From Pseudocercospora fijiensis CIRAD86 (lineage: Eukaryota > Ascomycota > Dothideomycetes > Mycosphaerellales > Mycosphaerellaceae), in NCBI RefSeq assembly GCF_000340215.1, contig NW_006921552.1, positions 62,001 to 126,000 of the forward strand: a DNA stretch of 64,000 nucleotides, given 5' to 3'. The translations under genes were made by a program, and so were the position numbers. The notes under the pieces are model-generated. The model ran no database searches, was not told where the DNA came from, and worked only from the letters and a program-made list of their open reading frames with translations. The number at the start of each line of letters is the position of its first letter. Within the stretch, counting starts at the first letter, position 1. Shown in pieces: positions 51,650 to 63,998 of the stretch.

Positions 51650-54600
51650 TATATAACTTTCCCTCTTCGGTTGTTACTATCCGGTATATTTATATAGGTC
51701 TGCCTAGATACCGGCTATACGCTTACTATTGCGGAAAAAGACTTCGTTTTAAGCTATCGCCCGGACGTAGAGATACGTAAGCTACGCAAACCGATCGAAA
51801 TCGGCGGTATTACCGGCGCGCATCGCTCTAGGGAATACGTCGTATTAGATATATTTGTTCTAGTAGCGAAGACAGACGGTATAGTCTCCCTAGTACGAAT
51901 AACTCGTAAGATTTACCTAGTTCCTAAACTAAAGGCAAAAATCCTAGTCGGTATAGATACGATTGCTCTAAAGGGAATAAAGATCGATATTCCCGTATAG
52001 ACGGTTACCGTAGCTAGTTAGGACAACGCCTGCTTTAAAGTAGCTGTTAAGCGTAAGAAAGGGAAGTCGGTTTAGCGCCCCGTAAGGCTAGCGGAGGACG
52101 TAATATTAGCGCCGCGTACGGTCGCCCTCGCGCTAGTTAAGTACGGCGGTAACCTCCCTAAGGGCCGGGATTTTATTCTTAACGCCGGTTTCTTAGTCTA
52201 GCTAACTAGTAATATATAGGGATTGTCGTTACAAGCTCCGCCGTTAGTAACGGCGTATAATTAGGTCGTAGACGCTAATTTTTCTTATATATATATTCGT
52301 AACGATGCGACGACTCTAGTAACGATTCGAGCCGGATAGCTACTCGGTTCGTTAAGTAATAGGACTATTGCTAGGGCCTACTATATCGACGTAGCCGACT
52401 ACGGACTAGCGGGATTGAGTCCTAACGCTTTTACGGCTACGCGGGATATACTAAATACGTAGCGGGAATACTAGTACGCGTTAGGCGTAACGATCTATAG
52501 TAATAATAACTAGGTAGACTAAATCGCTATAGCGGTCGAGCGGTACCCGGAGCTTTTTACTAATCGCTAAACGGTTGTTAATATTCCCGAGCACGATTAC
52601 ATACCTATCCTAACCGTACTAAATTACCTAGATCTATTGCCGCCCCCCTATATAATTAACCTAGGTAAAAGGGATCGTAAAGTAGTAGACAAGATATATA
52701 ACGACCTATACCGCTAGGGGAAGATATAGTATATAACCGAGCCTACGCCCTTCGGCTTTCTAGTATTTGTCGTATAGAAGCGCGTTACTAACGGTAAAGG
52801 TAGTATAATTAATAAGCTATAGGCGGTAGTCGATATACGCGCCTTAAATAAGGTAACGATCCCCGACAGCTATTAGATACCGCTCTAGGCGGATCTCTTT
52901 ATATAGTTAGTAGGGTGCTAGTATATTAGTACTATAGACTGTCTAACCTTCTTCTACTAATAGGGCGTAAAGCCGGAGGATCGTTACAAATTAACGATTA
53001 ATACTTATCGTAGCTAGGAACAGTACAAGGTCGCTATTATAGGATATTCGAATAGTATCTAATTCGTATAGTAGAAGCTAGATCAGATCCTTCGCGACTG
53101 TCGTAGCTTTACGCGGGCGTATATCGACGATATCGTAGTGTTTTCGTAGACGTTGCCTAAGCATCTCGATTATCTAGAAGCGGTTTTCTAGAGATTAGAC
53201 GCTATAAGAATTAGTATCAGTCCGAAGAAGACTTTCTTAGGCTTCCCCTCTGCGACCCTTTTAGGTTAGTACGTTAGCGGCCTCGGTCTAGCTACGAGTA
53301 AGGAGAAAATCGCAGCGATTACCTTACTTTAGTTCCCGGAAAACGTATAGAAGCTAGAGCATTATCTCGGTCTAACTAATTAGTTACGGCAATACATCCT
53401 ATACTACGCGTAGATAGCGGCGCCTCTATAGGCGGAGAAAATACGCTTATTAAAAGGGGCGCTAGTTACCGGCAATAGTCGTCGCTAGTACGTCGCCGTT
53501 ACGACGCTAGGTAAGAACGATTAGTACCGCGACGAGCTAGTAAAAGCGTTTCGCTTATTGTAATCGATGTTCTACGAGCCCTCCTTCCTATACTATTTCG
53601 ACCCTAACTATCGCTTATATACTAATATAGATTCCTTTAAAGAGTTTAGCTATAGCGCGCTACTCTACTATATCGATAGAGACCTAGACCCTATTCTATC
53701 TAAGGGAAAGGCGTAGTTGTTTCCTTACTATAAGGTTTAGCCTATTCTGTTCTTAAGCCGAGGCCTAACTTAGGTAGAGATATAATATTAGCCGATAGAG
53801 CTCGAATACTCGGGAATCGTATAGATAGTAAAGAAGGTAGGCTATTTAATATATGCTTTATCGAGGCCGACGACTATCTTTATAGACTACTATACCGCGG
53901 TCGGTCTTACTAACTCGGTGTTAATAACTACGACTACTAATATAGGCAAGTAGAACCTAAAGTTAGTAAGGGTATCGATATTCCTTTCCTAATATCGAGT
54001 TAATATAGTTTACCGTCTAGGGCGGATATACCTAGTTCTAGACGCCCTTAGTCGACTTCTAGGGGATACGGAGTCGCCTAAGTTAACGCTAGACGAGGAG
54101 AACTTAGACCCGCTCTCTTACTATACCGACGTTACGCCCTCTTCGGCCGATCTAGAGGAAGTAGCCTACTTCTATACGATATTAGTAGAGCTAGATCCGG
54201 ATTTCCGACGTCGGTTAAACCGAGCGTACGATAACGACGAACATTAGTCTAGGGTTTTACGACTAGTTCGATAAGCGTAGGCGCAGAATACTTTAGAGCG
54301 TCTCTATTCGGAGGGAGCTAATATGCCTTCGGTAACGAAAACGCTAGTTCGGTATAAGGGTAGCAAAAATCCGGACCTATTCGTAGGTAATAAGTTTAAT
54401 AGTCCGCTAGGCATTCGATTCTTTGAGAGGGACGGCCTCTTATATTTCCGTAACTAATCTTTAGGGCGCGAGCGACTCTATATCCCTCGAGCCTTAATAG
54501 GCGAGATCTTCGAGCAGGCTTACGATAACTGTTGCTACTAAGGCTTTTAGCGCGTCTTCGACCGCATTTAAGCTTCCTTCTTTATATATCGACTCGCTCG

Positions 54601-55840
54601 CTACCTTCGCCTCTATTTAGATTATTATTACTAGTGTCTCCTTTTACGTACCCCCCGATACGCTCCTTACGGCGAACTTTACCCGATCTAGAATGCGGAG
54701 GGCCTATACTATACTATAACGATAGATCTCGTAACTGCCCTACCGGTTACGACCGATAGATTTAATATACTATATACGATTACTTATAAGATATCTAAGC
54801 GGGTAGTAGTCGTCCTAGGCAAAGAGGACTAGAAGGCCTACGACTAGGGCATCGCTCTAATCGATAGGCTTTACTTAATAGATATAAGTATACTAGTAGT
54901 GCTTATCGCTAATCGTAATCCTCGCTAGCTAAGCGACTTCTTTAAGGGCGTTTTCTCGCGCTTACGTACGAAGCTAGCTACGTCTACGGCCTACTACCCT
55001 TAAACCGATAGTTAATCCGAGCGAACTAACTAAACGGTCGAGACGGCAATTCGTTACTAGTTAGCGGATTATCCTAGCGAGGATTAGACGACGTTTATCC
55101 TATAGCTATAGGCTACGCTTAATAACTCCCGTAATACGACTACCGGTTAGTCGCCGAACGAGGTTGCTATAGGCGTAAGGACGAATCTCGACTCGCTCGA
55201 TATACTATACGACTATCCGTATAATAGGGCGGTAGCGCGTAGTCGTATCTAGAAGGAAGTCTAGGATGCGATTACTTAGGCGAACGTAAAGATAAAAGAA
55301 CGGTATAATAGTAAGTATAAGCCCCTATTCCTTAAGCCGGGTAACCGTATTATACTTCGCCTATACCGTAGTTACGAAGTGCCTAGTTAGTCGTACAAGT
55401 TTAGCTACCGTTTTAAAGGGCCTTTTATAGTTCTCGAGAAAGTCGGACGGCTAGCCTACTATCTCGAGTTACTGCTATTAATGCGTATCTATCCGGTAAT
55501 ATCGGTTTCGCAGTTAGAAAAAGCTCCTAAAGACCTAGATCCTTTTAAGAGAACTATTAATTACAAGCCCCCGCCCGTCGTAGCTAAGGACAGTCTAGGT
55601 TCTAGTAACGAGGGCGATTCTTATAAAATCGAGCGCTTTCTAGGGCGAAGGACCGTCGTCCGGAGGGGCTAGCCCGTTCTCTAATACCTAGTAAAGTAGA
55701 AGGGGTATAGGAGCGCCTATAATATATAGTATAATATCGACGACTTAATAGGCGCGGACGATCTACGTAAAATCTACGATAACGCCTACCCTCTAGAGGA
55801 GGCCCCGCTATCCCGTACCCTCCGTAGGGTAGTAAAGCGG
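51650..55840 (+). pseudogene. Gypsy-2 pol polyprotein
   Basis: Reading RIP stops through: aspartic protease near 51,690 (VCLDTGYTLTIAEKDF), reverse transcriptase 52.5-53.4 kb with catalytic AYIDDIVVFS, TLPKHLDYLEAVF and HYLGLTNQLRQYI, RNase H ending VYRLGRIYLVLDALSRL near 54,030, integrase 54.25-55.1 kb (IDLVTALPVTTDRFN, ANRNPRQLSDFFKGVF with Asn for the second Asp, AYYPQTDSQSERTNQTVE), and a chromodomain-like end 55.5-55.8 kb (YKIERFLGRRTVVRRG, then LVK-K-YRSAYN and NIDDLIGADDLRK). A 63-codon piece at 55481-55672 survives without stops. Confidence 0.9.
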
Positions 55841-55999
55841 ACGAGAGCGCGCTAGCCTTTTTTAGAGGTTGCTAGCTCCGCCGATAAAGGCGAAGCCGGA
55901 CAATCCCTCGCGGTTTATCGCAAATTAATACGACTCCGCGGCGCGACTCCTTCTTCGGAGTCGTAATCTATCTAGGCGTACCCTTATATCGTTATCGTA

Positions 56000-58900
56000 A
56001 CTACGTTACTTAGGTAACCGTTATATATAGACGCGGGCTATCCCTTATTTAGCATCGATCTTTCTAGACGATAAGAGAGCTTTCTATTAATTACCGACGA
56101 CGAATAGAAACGGCCCTCGAGCGCGATAACCGCGTCCGTCGCGGGGAACGTAAACTAGTAGCTTTTTAGAAAAAATTTCTATAGTACCGATCGCGATATA
56201 AGCGCCTAAACGTTATATTATTCGAGGCGGATTTATAGTATACGTCTCGCCTATACCGTAAGGCCGACACGTTCGACCTCCTCTAAGGAGCAATAGCTAA
56301 GGAATATCGTAGAAGCGAGGATCGAGAACCCTAGGATACCGCGATAAGGAATAGTAAGGTTAACGCTCCTCGCGGGGAACCGCTACTATTAGACGGTCTA
56401 GGATCGGCCGGATAGTCCTTATTTGTTACCGGCTTAACGCCTACGCCTAAGCTAGAGAGTAGGGCAAGCAATAAGGAGGCAGTATTAGATACTACGGTCG
56501 AGAGATATACGGCCGCGCCTAAGCTAGATAATATAACGGATAAGGAGGTTATAGTATTAGATACTACGGTCGAAAGTCGTATAGCCGCGCTAGAGGCAGA
56601 TAATATAACGGGTAAAGAAGATACGATATTAGACGAAACGGTCGAGAATCGTATAGCCGCGCTAGAGCCTAAGGACGTAATAAGTAGAGAGGATACAGTC
56701 TTAGACCCTTCGATCGAGGTTCCTACGCTCGCGTCTAAGCTTAAGTATATAACGAACGAGAAGGATGCAACGCTTAATACTACGGTTAAGGAACGTACGG
56801 CTACGCCTAAGCTAGAGAATTTAGAGGGCCCGGTAAAGGATTTAGTAGGTAGAGAAGACGCAATAGCGGATTAGATCGGCGAGTATCGTAGAGAGATAGA
56901 TAACGCTACGCTTAACCCGTAACAAACGCGTCTAAAGGAATATAGTACTAATCTAGCATAGACGCTAGAGGGCTTTACGATCCTCGCTATAGCGGAAGGC
57001 AATCTTCGATAGACCTTTCGTAAGGCGCTATCGCTTATTTCTACTAACGGCAGTTTAAGTACCGGCGAGGTTTAGGCGGTATTAAGCTACGCTACTAAGA
57101 ATAGATATATGCGGCCTTTCCTAATATTTACTAAGGACGGATTAGATATAGAACTATACTATATATTAACGGACTCCGGTCGATAACTATTATAGCGATA
57201 CGTACCGTTATTCTTAGGCCGTAGTCGTATTAACGATACGCTAATAGCGAGCTTAGTACCGTTGCCTCCGGCTAATAATATAGACGAATCCGATTTAGAA
57301 TTACTCGAGGTAATAGCTCGCCCGTAATCGTAGGGGACGCCGGGTAGCGAGTTTAGTACTATATAGCGTTAGACTATTGCTAGCCTATCGATAGTGCTTC
57401 CGAATCTAGACTGTCCGCTCTCTAATATTAGACAGTTCTCCTTTCTAAAATATTACGCACCGGCGGTTATTGCGGCGGTTAATCTAGATTACGTTTTCGA
57501 TAGGAAGTCGTTTATATAGGCGGTTACGGCGCTTACTACGAAGAAGAAATAGTTAATAGAGCTAGCGAAGGCGTTGCTAGGCGAGGGCCGATAGACGGGC
57601 CGAGCGCTCTATAAGGCTATAGCCGACTACTTTATCGATAAGGACGACCCTCCGCCGTACTATTTAGGTAAATAGGAGTTTGTTTAGAAGGGCAAAGCGT
57701 TACAGGTCGAGATTCTAGAGACCGAGAAGCTATAGGACATCGTACCGGGCTTCTTTACCCTTTACCGAGACGCCGCTACCTACGCGTCTAGTAGCCTAGT
57801 TAACGGTATAGAAAGCGGCCCGATTAATCCCGTTAGCGCGTAGCCTCTTAACGCGCCTTCGGCTTTAGAATTGGTACTACCGTTAATAATACCCGCAAAT
57901 CGACCGGCTTTACTAGAATTACTATCTCCGCTAGCGCGTATACTTCCTAATTTACCGCTACTATAGGCACTCGCCTCCCTAACGTAGGCGCCGAGTAACA
58001 GCTCGCTATAAGCACCCGTACTAGCTCCTCTTAAGCTCCTAGCTACTCCGATCGAGTCGGTTTTTAAGGAACCTCCGGTCCTATCCCCTAAAGAACTCAA
58101 GTTCGAGCGGTAGTAGCTTCGAGGCTAGCGCGCGCGCTAGACTTTAATTAATAAGCGTCTCCTTCGCGCTAACGAGACGCCCGAATAAGCTATAATCCGG
58201 TAGTATATAGAGTACGAGGACTATAATAAGAAAGTCGATACGCTAATCGCCGCTAATCCTATAGAGCGTAATAAGAATAGAGACGTACGCTTTGTCTAGG
58301 CCGCGAAGCTCGTATATAACGCGTACGCTAAGGACGCTAACGGTCGGCTACCTAATCTTTTTCGCTTACGCCTATATAAGCGAATAGTCGAACACTATTT
58401 AGTAAGGCTTTAGCATTACCTATATTATCTATACCTTATAGCTAGTAATCGGCGCTTCTAGATTCTACGCGAATTGCATTAGTATATAGGCAAGCTAGTT
58501 ACCGATTTTGAAAACCTACTCTTTACGTAACTATACTCCTTCCGAATCGTAAACAACGATCTCGCTCGTAAATACTCTATCTTTAGGACCGACCTCTACT
58601 CGGACGGTTACGATACGTAGTAGGAGATTTACGCGATACGCTTTAGCGAGTACGTAGCGCTTATAACGGCGGGCGAATTAAAGGAGCTTCCTAACCTAGC
58701 TAACCTCGATACGAATTTTCTACTAACTATTACTTTCTACTACGCGAAGTTATAGTACCGACTCCTAGTAAACATTACCCGCTTACGCGAGAACTTCCTT
58801 AGCTTAAGTACCTATACCGGCGACTTACGATTCTAGCTAGTACTGTCTCTAATCCGTAATAGAGCCGTCGGTCTTATAGTACGCGCTATCTTATACTTCC

Positions 58901-60950
58901 TATAGACGGTCGACCTCGTATAAGAGTAGTTCTACCGCTTCGTCCTAAAAGAACATCGCGATAGCATTATAGTAGGCAGTTACCCTATCCTATATAAGCG
59001 TAGCGAGAACGGTAAGGATGTCTCCTACCGCGATTACGGTAAGGAATACTAAAAGACGGGCAAGCGACCTATTAGTAAATACGTCGGAGCGACAAAGCAT
59101 TATAAGATCGACCTAACTACCTACGGCGAAGTCTAATTCTTATAAATAGTAGCTACCGGACGACTCTTAATAGTGCGCCTACCTCTACTAGACTCCTAGC
59201 TTAAGGACTATACCGTTTAGCTACTACTAATCGGTATAGAGCTTAGTGCCTAGTCGGCTATATAGCTCTATAAGTAGTATAAGTCCTCCCTAAACTCTAG
59301 TAGCCTACCCTACCTATACCGTCGAAACCTAGGTCGCCTAGCTATTACCTAGGACGTCGTCGCTTATACCTAGCGGTATATTACGGTCCGTAACGCCTAT
59401 ACGCTTCGCGGCGAGGGCTATATATCCGCCCTCTATACTAATAAGGCGCTTACGGATACGAAGGCTACTAATACGTCGCGTACGGAATAGTACGCTTAGC
59501 TTATAGGTAGTAGTCGCTACTAGAACGGTACCTATGCCGCTAATAAGGGCAAAGGTATACCTCTACTACTCCTTAACCGTTAATACCCGGTAGACTTTAG
59601 CCTAGTCTACTAGCTAACTTAGATCGATCCGGTATACGCCTCGTCTACCTTTATCGCCTATATCTAGACACTTAAGGACGGCGCTATCCCTAATAGATTA
59701 GAGCCCGCGCTAACGCTATAGTTCTATAATTTGCCGAAAACGGTCTCTACCGATCTAGTCTTCGATCCTTTAGGCGTCTAGGAGCGTATTATATAGGGCA
59801 ATACTATTTTTAAGTACGATAAGATAGTAACGAATAAGAATTACTAGTAGTATAATATCGACTATACTTAGGATCCTATAGGTATATTCCTAGTACTGTT
59901 ACCCGACTACTCGCTAGACGAGACCGACCTTACTAACGCGCGCCTTTTCGGCAAAATCGTCCCTCCTAAGCTCGCGACTCGGGCTAAGCCGCAACCTCCG
60001 GCCGTTGCCTCGCTAACTAAGGCGATTTAGCTAAATTCCTCGCGCGTATTACTATCGACTAAGTTAAACACTCGCTAGAAGCTAACCGCTAGCCCGTTCT
60101 TAGCGCCTCGCCTACCGTCGAAGATGCCGCTACTATCTAACCTATTCTCTACGCCTACGAAGGCTCTAGTTGCGGCTTAGCTACTACCGCCTAATAATAC
60201 GGTTACGTAGCTATAGTATAAGCTCCTATCGCTTCCGATACGCTTACTACCTTTGCCCGCCCTATAAGAAAACACTATAGGCGCCTACGGACAATACTAA
60301 TATAATATAACGGTAATTAGTATATGTACGCTTAACTTATAAGCTCTCTACTATATACGCTAGTCCGAGTTAGTAGCAACCGAGATATACTAGCTTTAAT
60401 AGATGCTAGCTAAGGCATAGATCCGCGAAGCAACTAAGCGCTAGATAGCCTAGTAGTATCGTCTTTCCGCTACAGTCTTAAAGGAGTCGCTTACGCTATC
60501 GCTAACCTATCTTTACTACGATTTCTTACGCGTCGCGCCGTAATAGGCAATCCCTATACTATACCTAATCTACGAGGACGCTTTTAAGCTACTCGGCGGC
60601 GTATAAGGCAATGCTACTAAGGATAAGATCGCGAAGCTTAACGCATAGATAGCCGACTACTTTAAGCTATACGGTGCTATACGCGACGCCGATACGCTAC
60701 TATTACTAGGTGCCGACTTCCCTAATATCCCTATCGATTAGTTAGACCGCGCTACTACTATAGCGGACGCAGTTAATACCTCGCTATCCGATAATAAGAC
60801 TATAAAGACCGTCGCGCCTTAGCCGTAGCTAAAGGCGGTTTAGACTATACCGACTAGCTTATACGACGCCCTTCGTAACCGTCGTAATAAGCAAGTATAA
60901 AACCGACGTAGTTATTACTAGAGAGATACGATTCTATACCTAGTATTACC
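56000..60950 (+). pseudogene. Gypsy-2 extra 3' region, unknown protein(s)
   Basis: No family recognised. About 5 kb of plus-strand, protein-like, RIP-degraded sequence lies between the chromodomain and the 3' LTR. Examples: repeated acidic units near 56.5-56.8 kb (LD(T)TVE-R-AAP(K)LE pattern, about 100-bp period), EYEDYNKKVDTLIAANPIER and LPNLFRLRLYKRIVEHYLV near 58.2-58.4 kb, and LYKRSENGKDVSYRDYG near 59.0 kb. Ordinary Ty3/Gypsy elements have little or no coding after integrase; an envelope-like or additional ORF is possible but not shown. Confidence 0.5.
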
Positions 60951-61080
60951 GTTCTAGCATACTATTTAGGCTTAGCCTTTATGCAACGCTATTACGCTCT
61001 TTTGCCTTAAACCTTCCTACGGTGCGGCCTACTAAGGACCTTTGTTTTAGGACACTATAGACAGTGCCGACCTTTTTTAT

Positions 61081-61092
61081 AGGGGGGGAGGC
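61081..61092 (+). promoter_or_regulatory. Gypsy-2 polypurine tract
   Basis: AGGGGGGGAGGC directly upstream of the 3' LTR, the primer site for plus-strand DNA synthesis. Confidence 0.9.
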
Positions 61093-61280
61093 TATTACGA
61101 TATAACACTATTATATATACGATAGCAGGCAGCGGTTACTATCGACCGCTGCGGTCGCTATTGCTACTAATAGTAGGACTATTATATAGATAGCTTGCCT
61201 CGCGGCACCTTAGAGAATGCATTAACTTTTGTACCGTATAACCGTTACGATACCTTTGTACTATAACTGTGTGCCTAGCA
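61093..61280 (+). repeat. Gypsy-2 3' LTR
   Basis: 188 bp; begins TATTACGA (TG changed to TA by RIP) and ends GTGTGCCTAGCA. Confidence 0.95.
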
Positions 61281-61285
61281 CTCTA
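61281..61285. repeat. Target-site duplication of Gypsy-2, right
   Basis: CTCTA, identical to 48088-48092. Confidence 0.95.
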
Positions 61286-62341
61286 TATATCGATCTAGCT
61301 AATAAATACTAAGTAGCTTTTTAGTATATAGTTATACTTATACTACTAATATTTATAGCTCTATCTAGAGTCGTTAAAGTTCTCCTAAAGTATATTATAG
61401 CTAATAAGACCGACTTGTTTCTCCTATATTCTTAGCCTTTATTCGGTGTTTTTTTTAAATTCTAGTCGTACCTACTTAAGCGGCTTATAGTAGCCTTTTT
61501 CTATTTAGTAGTAAGTAGTGCCTCGTTTTTATAAGCCTTTAAGTTCTTCTAATCCCCTTACCTAGTCTAGAGCTCCTTCTTAGGCGTAATCCTATAAGGC
61601 TTTATAACGGCCTCCGCTATCTTCCCGATACTCGTTCTTTCCTTCTTTTTCGGTAAATAGTTCTTATCGTATCTCGAATAGTTGCCCTAGTACTTATAGG
61701 AACCTTCTACCTTATATATAGAGCTCGCTTACGACTAGCCTTTAGGCTTATTACTAGTATTATAGATATAGATCTACTCCGCTTATACGCTTTAGCTCTT
61801 TACTCTTTCTTACTTCTTCGTTAGGAAACCTCCCTAGTCTTTATTAGCTACTACCTCCCTTATAAGTATAGGCTTTAGTTCTAGCTCTCGGGTTAGTTCG
61901 GGCTATAGTATCTAGTTTAAACGTAGTAGCTAGACCTTTACTACTCTTCTTTTCTTCTTCCTTAATCTCTTAAGTTTACTAATTAGTAAAATATTATACT
62001 ATCCCTTAATAGGCTATAACTACTTTAAAAGTAGATCTTTTCCTTTTCTTCTACTCTTTTAGTAGTCTCTCTATTCGGTTTTTTACTTTCGCTTTAGCGT
62101 TCGTTTCCTTAAGTCGACTATTAATCTTCTTATATATCTTCTACTTCTAGATTATATCTTTTTTCGAGTAACCTTAAACGTCCTATCTACTTAGCTCTCT
62201 AATCTAAGCCTCTATTACTTCGCGTTTCTAGCTACTTAACTTTAATCTTAATTTTAGGTTTAAGTAGAGTTAGATAGGTTTAAGTAGAGTAAGATAGATT
62301 TAGGATCGAAGTTTTTATTAGCGTTCTCGTCGTAATCTTCC
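61286..62341. mobile_element. RIP-degraded sequence, element type not identified
   Basis: Continuation of the Gypsy-2 host sequence. On the minus strand it is Lys/Arg/Glu-rich with many RIP stops (for example TIRDTIRTIYRKRRKERVSG). No catalytic motif seen. Ends abruptly at about 62,341 where CA and TG reappear. Confidence 0.4.
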
Positions 62342-62466
62342 TCCGTGTCCTCCTTGCCTTACTGTTGCCGTATTCAACGCCTATATTCGAAGGCATTACC
62401 TCTACACTTCACAAACTCAGACAGATTAACCCGATTCGCAACAATCAGTGCATTCCATCTCTTTAC

Positions 62467-62772
62467 CTATGGTTTTGGCAACCACGGCCCGATAGGAACG
62501 TGTTCCTTTGCCCTGAAAGATCCATGTGCATTTCCTTGTCTGCTCTCTTTCCTAGCTGGCCCTTGCATCAGACCAAGTCCCAAAGAGGTGAGTGAGAGGT
62601 ATGCTCTCCTCCGTGTTTCAGCTTGCATTGTGAATCTGGCACCAAGGCCTGCTTCAAGGAGATTCTGGACCTGATGACTGATGTGTCGAAGCTGGAGACA
62701 GTGTGGTAGGTTGCGATTGATCGTCTTCACATCGATGATCTGTACGCCATGTCCCATCTCAGCAGCACACAA
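62467..62772 (-). CDS. Hypothetical protein or remnant, 101 residues
   Basis: Unrecognised minus-strand open frame next to the RIP border: HGVQIIDVKTINRNLPHCLQ, QVQNLLEAGLGARFTMQAET and RRAYLSLTSLGLGLMQG. A plus-strand frame of 109 codons overlaps (62345-62674), and I cannot decide between them from sequence alone. It may be part of a decayed gene like those left of the nest. Confidence 0.25.
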   Translation of the reverse strand: MCAAEMGHGVQIIDVKTINRNLPHCLQLRHISHQVQNLLEAGLGARFTMQAETRRRAYLSLTSLGLGLMQGPARKESRQGNAHGSFRAKEHVPIGPWLPKP

Positions 62773-63600
62773 GTTATCGTCGCTGCCGCGGGCTCGTCAT
62801 AGCCCGCCAAGCTTATGGAACTCTAGGCGATTGGGGATCCCGTCTCGCTGCTTCCGTCAGTATCTTCAGCAAGACACCCACATCTCTGGTGGCAAGGATA
62901 TGTTCAACCTTGGGAGAGAAGAAATCGTATTGTGATTATGTCGCAGATCATATCTAGGAGGTCGCACATCATCCTGCGTGAAGTGGCGCACAACCTCTGC
63001 AGGAGTCCCAGGTTCGGTCTGCGGTAAGCGTTGAGTTACGCAAAGCCGCACATAGTCGACAGGCATTCATGCTCCGAGGTCTGGGATTGCAATGTAAGAG
63101 GCGCAGGTTCGCATCGACTTGACAATCTTCGGCAATGATATGGGTGCTCTAGTTGTCGCTGTTCTCATCTGACTTGCAGTTTCTGCCAATCTCCACCTTA
63201 ATAGTATCGGATGAGCTATCGCTTCTCAGCTCCAGGTACAGATCTTCTTCTTCCTCGTACTTCGGAAACAGTAGTGGCTGCGTGAAAAGTCTTGCATGGT
63301 ACATGCAAAGTTGCCATCTTGCGTGGAGTCGGACCAATGTTGAATGGCGGTTCTGAACGGAATGACCCTTTCTACCCACATCAGCACCTGCCTTTCATCA
63401 TGTCGCCGTCGGTGGCAGTTTCAAATCAGAGCCAAAGGTGTTCGCATTTGCAAGGGATCCACTGATACACAATGCCAACGCAGCAATACTGAACTGACAT
63501 GCTGTGCCAATGCACTCCCCTAGTAGAAAGCCTCGCTGCGTTTTGCTGACACACTTCTGACTACATCGAGAGGTAGCATCAACGACCGACTAAGTCGAGT
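62773..63600. other. No gene recognised
   Basis: Ordinary composition, only short frames (longest about 84 codons plus, 76 codons minus). No RNA gene or repeat seen. Confidence 0.4.
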
Positions 63601-63604
63601 TGCA

Positions 63605-63900
63605 TCAAACGATGGCGAGAACGTAGTTGCTCCTTCGGCGTCGATGGTAAAGACTAGTTGCCTGGCCTACGCTCGCCGAAGAATGAACGACCTGACTTGC
63701 TAGCAGATGTTTCAATGCAGCTTCACCAATCTCCGGCGCCGTCGACGGGGAAGCCGAGACAAGTTTCCTGACTTGGGATCGCTGTCGAATGGGCGACCTG
63801 AGTTGCCAGCGAATATTTCGATGCCGCTTCATCACGGATTGGCAAGAACAAGTTGGCTTTGCTTCACTACGCATTGGCGAGAATGAATTGGCTCCTGGAG
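63605..63900. repeat. Degenerate ~106-bp tandem repeat
   Basis: Segments CGACCTGACTTGCTAGCAGA and CGACCTGAGTTGCCAGCGAA start at 63689 and 63795; shorter related pieces (TGGCGAGAA-G-A-TTG-CTCC) occur at 63612, 63838 and 63873. On the minus strand the two main units encode EIGEAALKHLLASQVVHSSA and a related IRDEAASKYSLATQVAHST, so the repeat once coded for protein. The frames no longer join. Confidence 0.6.
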
Positions 63901-63998
63901 TGCAATTCCAGCTTCCCGGGGATGGGAATTACGACACAGTCGAGCTACGCTGGCCCATTTTAGACGGCAGTGAGCTGGACTTCCAGACCCGTATCTGA
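63789..63998 (+). CDS. Short hypothetical ORF at window end
   Basis: 69 codons with stop at the very end of the window. The second half (LAPGVQFQLPGDGNYDTVEL and RWPILDGSELDFQTRI) is protein-like; the first half is the degenerate repeat. Could be the last exon of a plus-strand gene. Confidence 0.25.
   Translation: MGDLSCQRIFRCRFITDWQEQVGFASLRIGENELAPGVQFQLPGDGNYDTVELRWPILDGSELDFQTRI

Larger units (their letters stand above)
48093..61280 (+). mobile_element. Gypsy-2: 13.2-kb chromodomain Ty3/Gypsy retrotransposon
   Basis: Complete by structure: two 188-bp LTRs starting TG and ending CA, 5-bp target duplications, and a polypurine tract (AGGGGGGGAGGC) at 61081-61092 just before the 3' LTR. Internal order on the plus strand: Gag-like region, LDTG protease, reverse transcriptase with YIDD, RNase H, integrase, chromodomain-like end near 55.8 kb, then about 5 kb of further protein-like sequence before the 3' LTR. 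LTRs differ at only about four positions, all transitions. RIP-inactivated. Confidence 0.93.
22060..62341. other. RIP-mutated transposon nest
   Basis: About 40 kb in which CA and TG dinucleotides are strikingly rare while CG and TA are common, so ATG starts and long ATG-initiated frames are almost absent. Conserved transposon proteins can still be followed if TAG/TAA are read as former CAG/CAA/TGG codons. This is the expected footprint of C-to-T mutation at CpA. Transition to ordinary sequence is abrupt at both ends (about 22,060 and 62,341). Confidence 0.9.

Noticed and set aside
54532..54759. 75-codon plus-strand ORF
   Set aside because: Out of phase with the Gypsy-2 integrase frame that has the recognisable motifs.
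57780..58100. 106-codon minus-strand ORF
   Set aside because: Antisense to the Gypsy-2 3' region, where the plus-strand frame is the protein-like one; Gly/Ser/Ala-rich composition expected by chance.
22060..62341. Could the AT-rich block with H3-like genes be a centromere?
   Set aside because: The block is fully explained as a nest of RIP-mutated transposons; the H3-like sequences are genes, not evidence of CenH3 binding.
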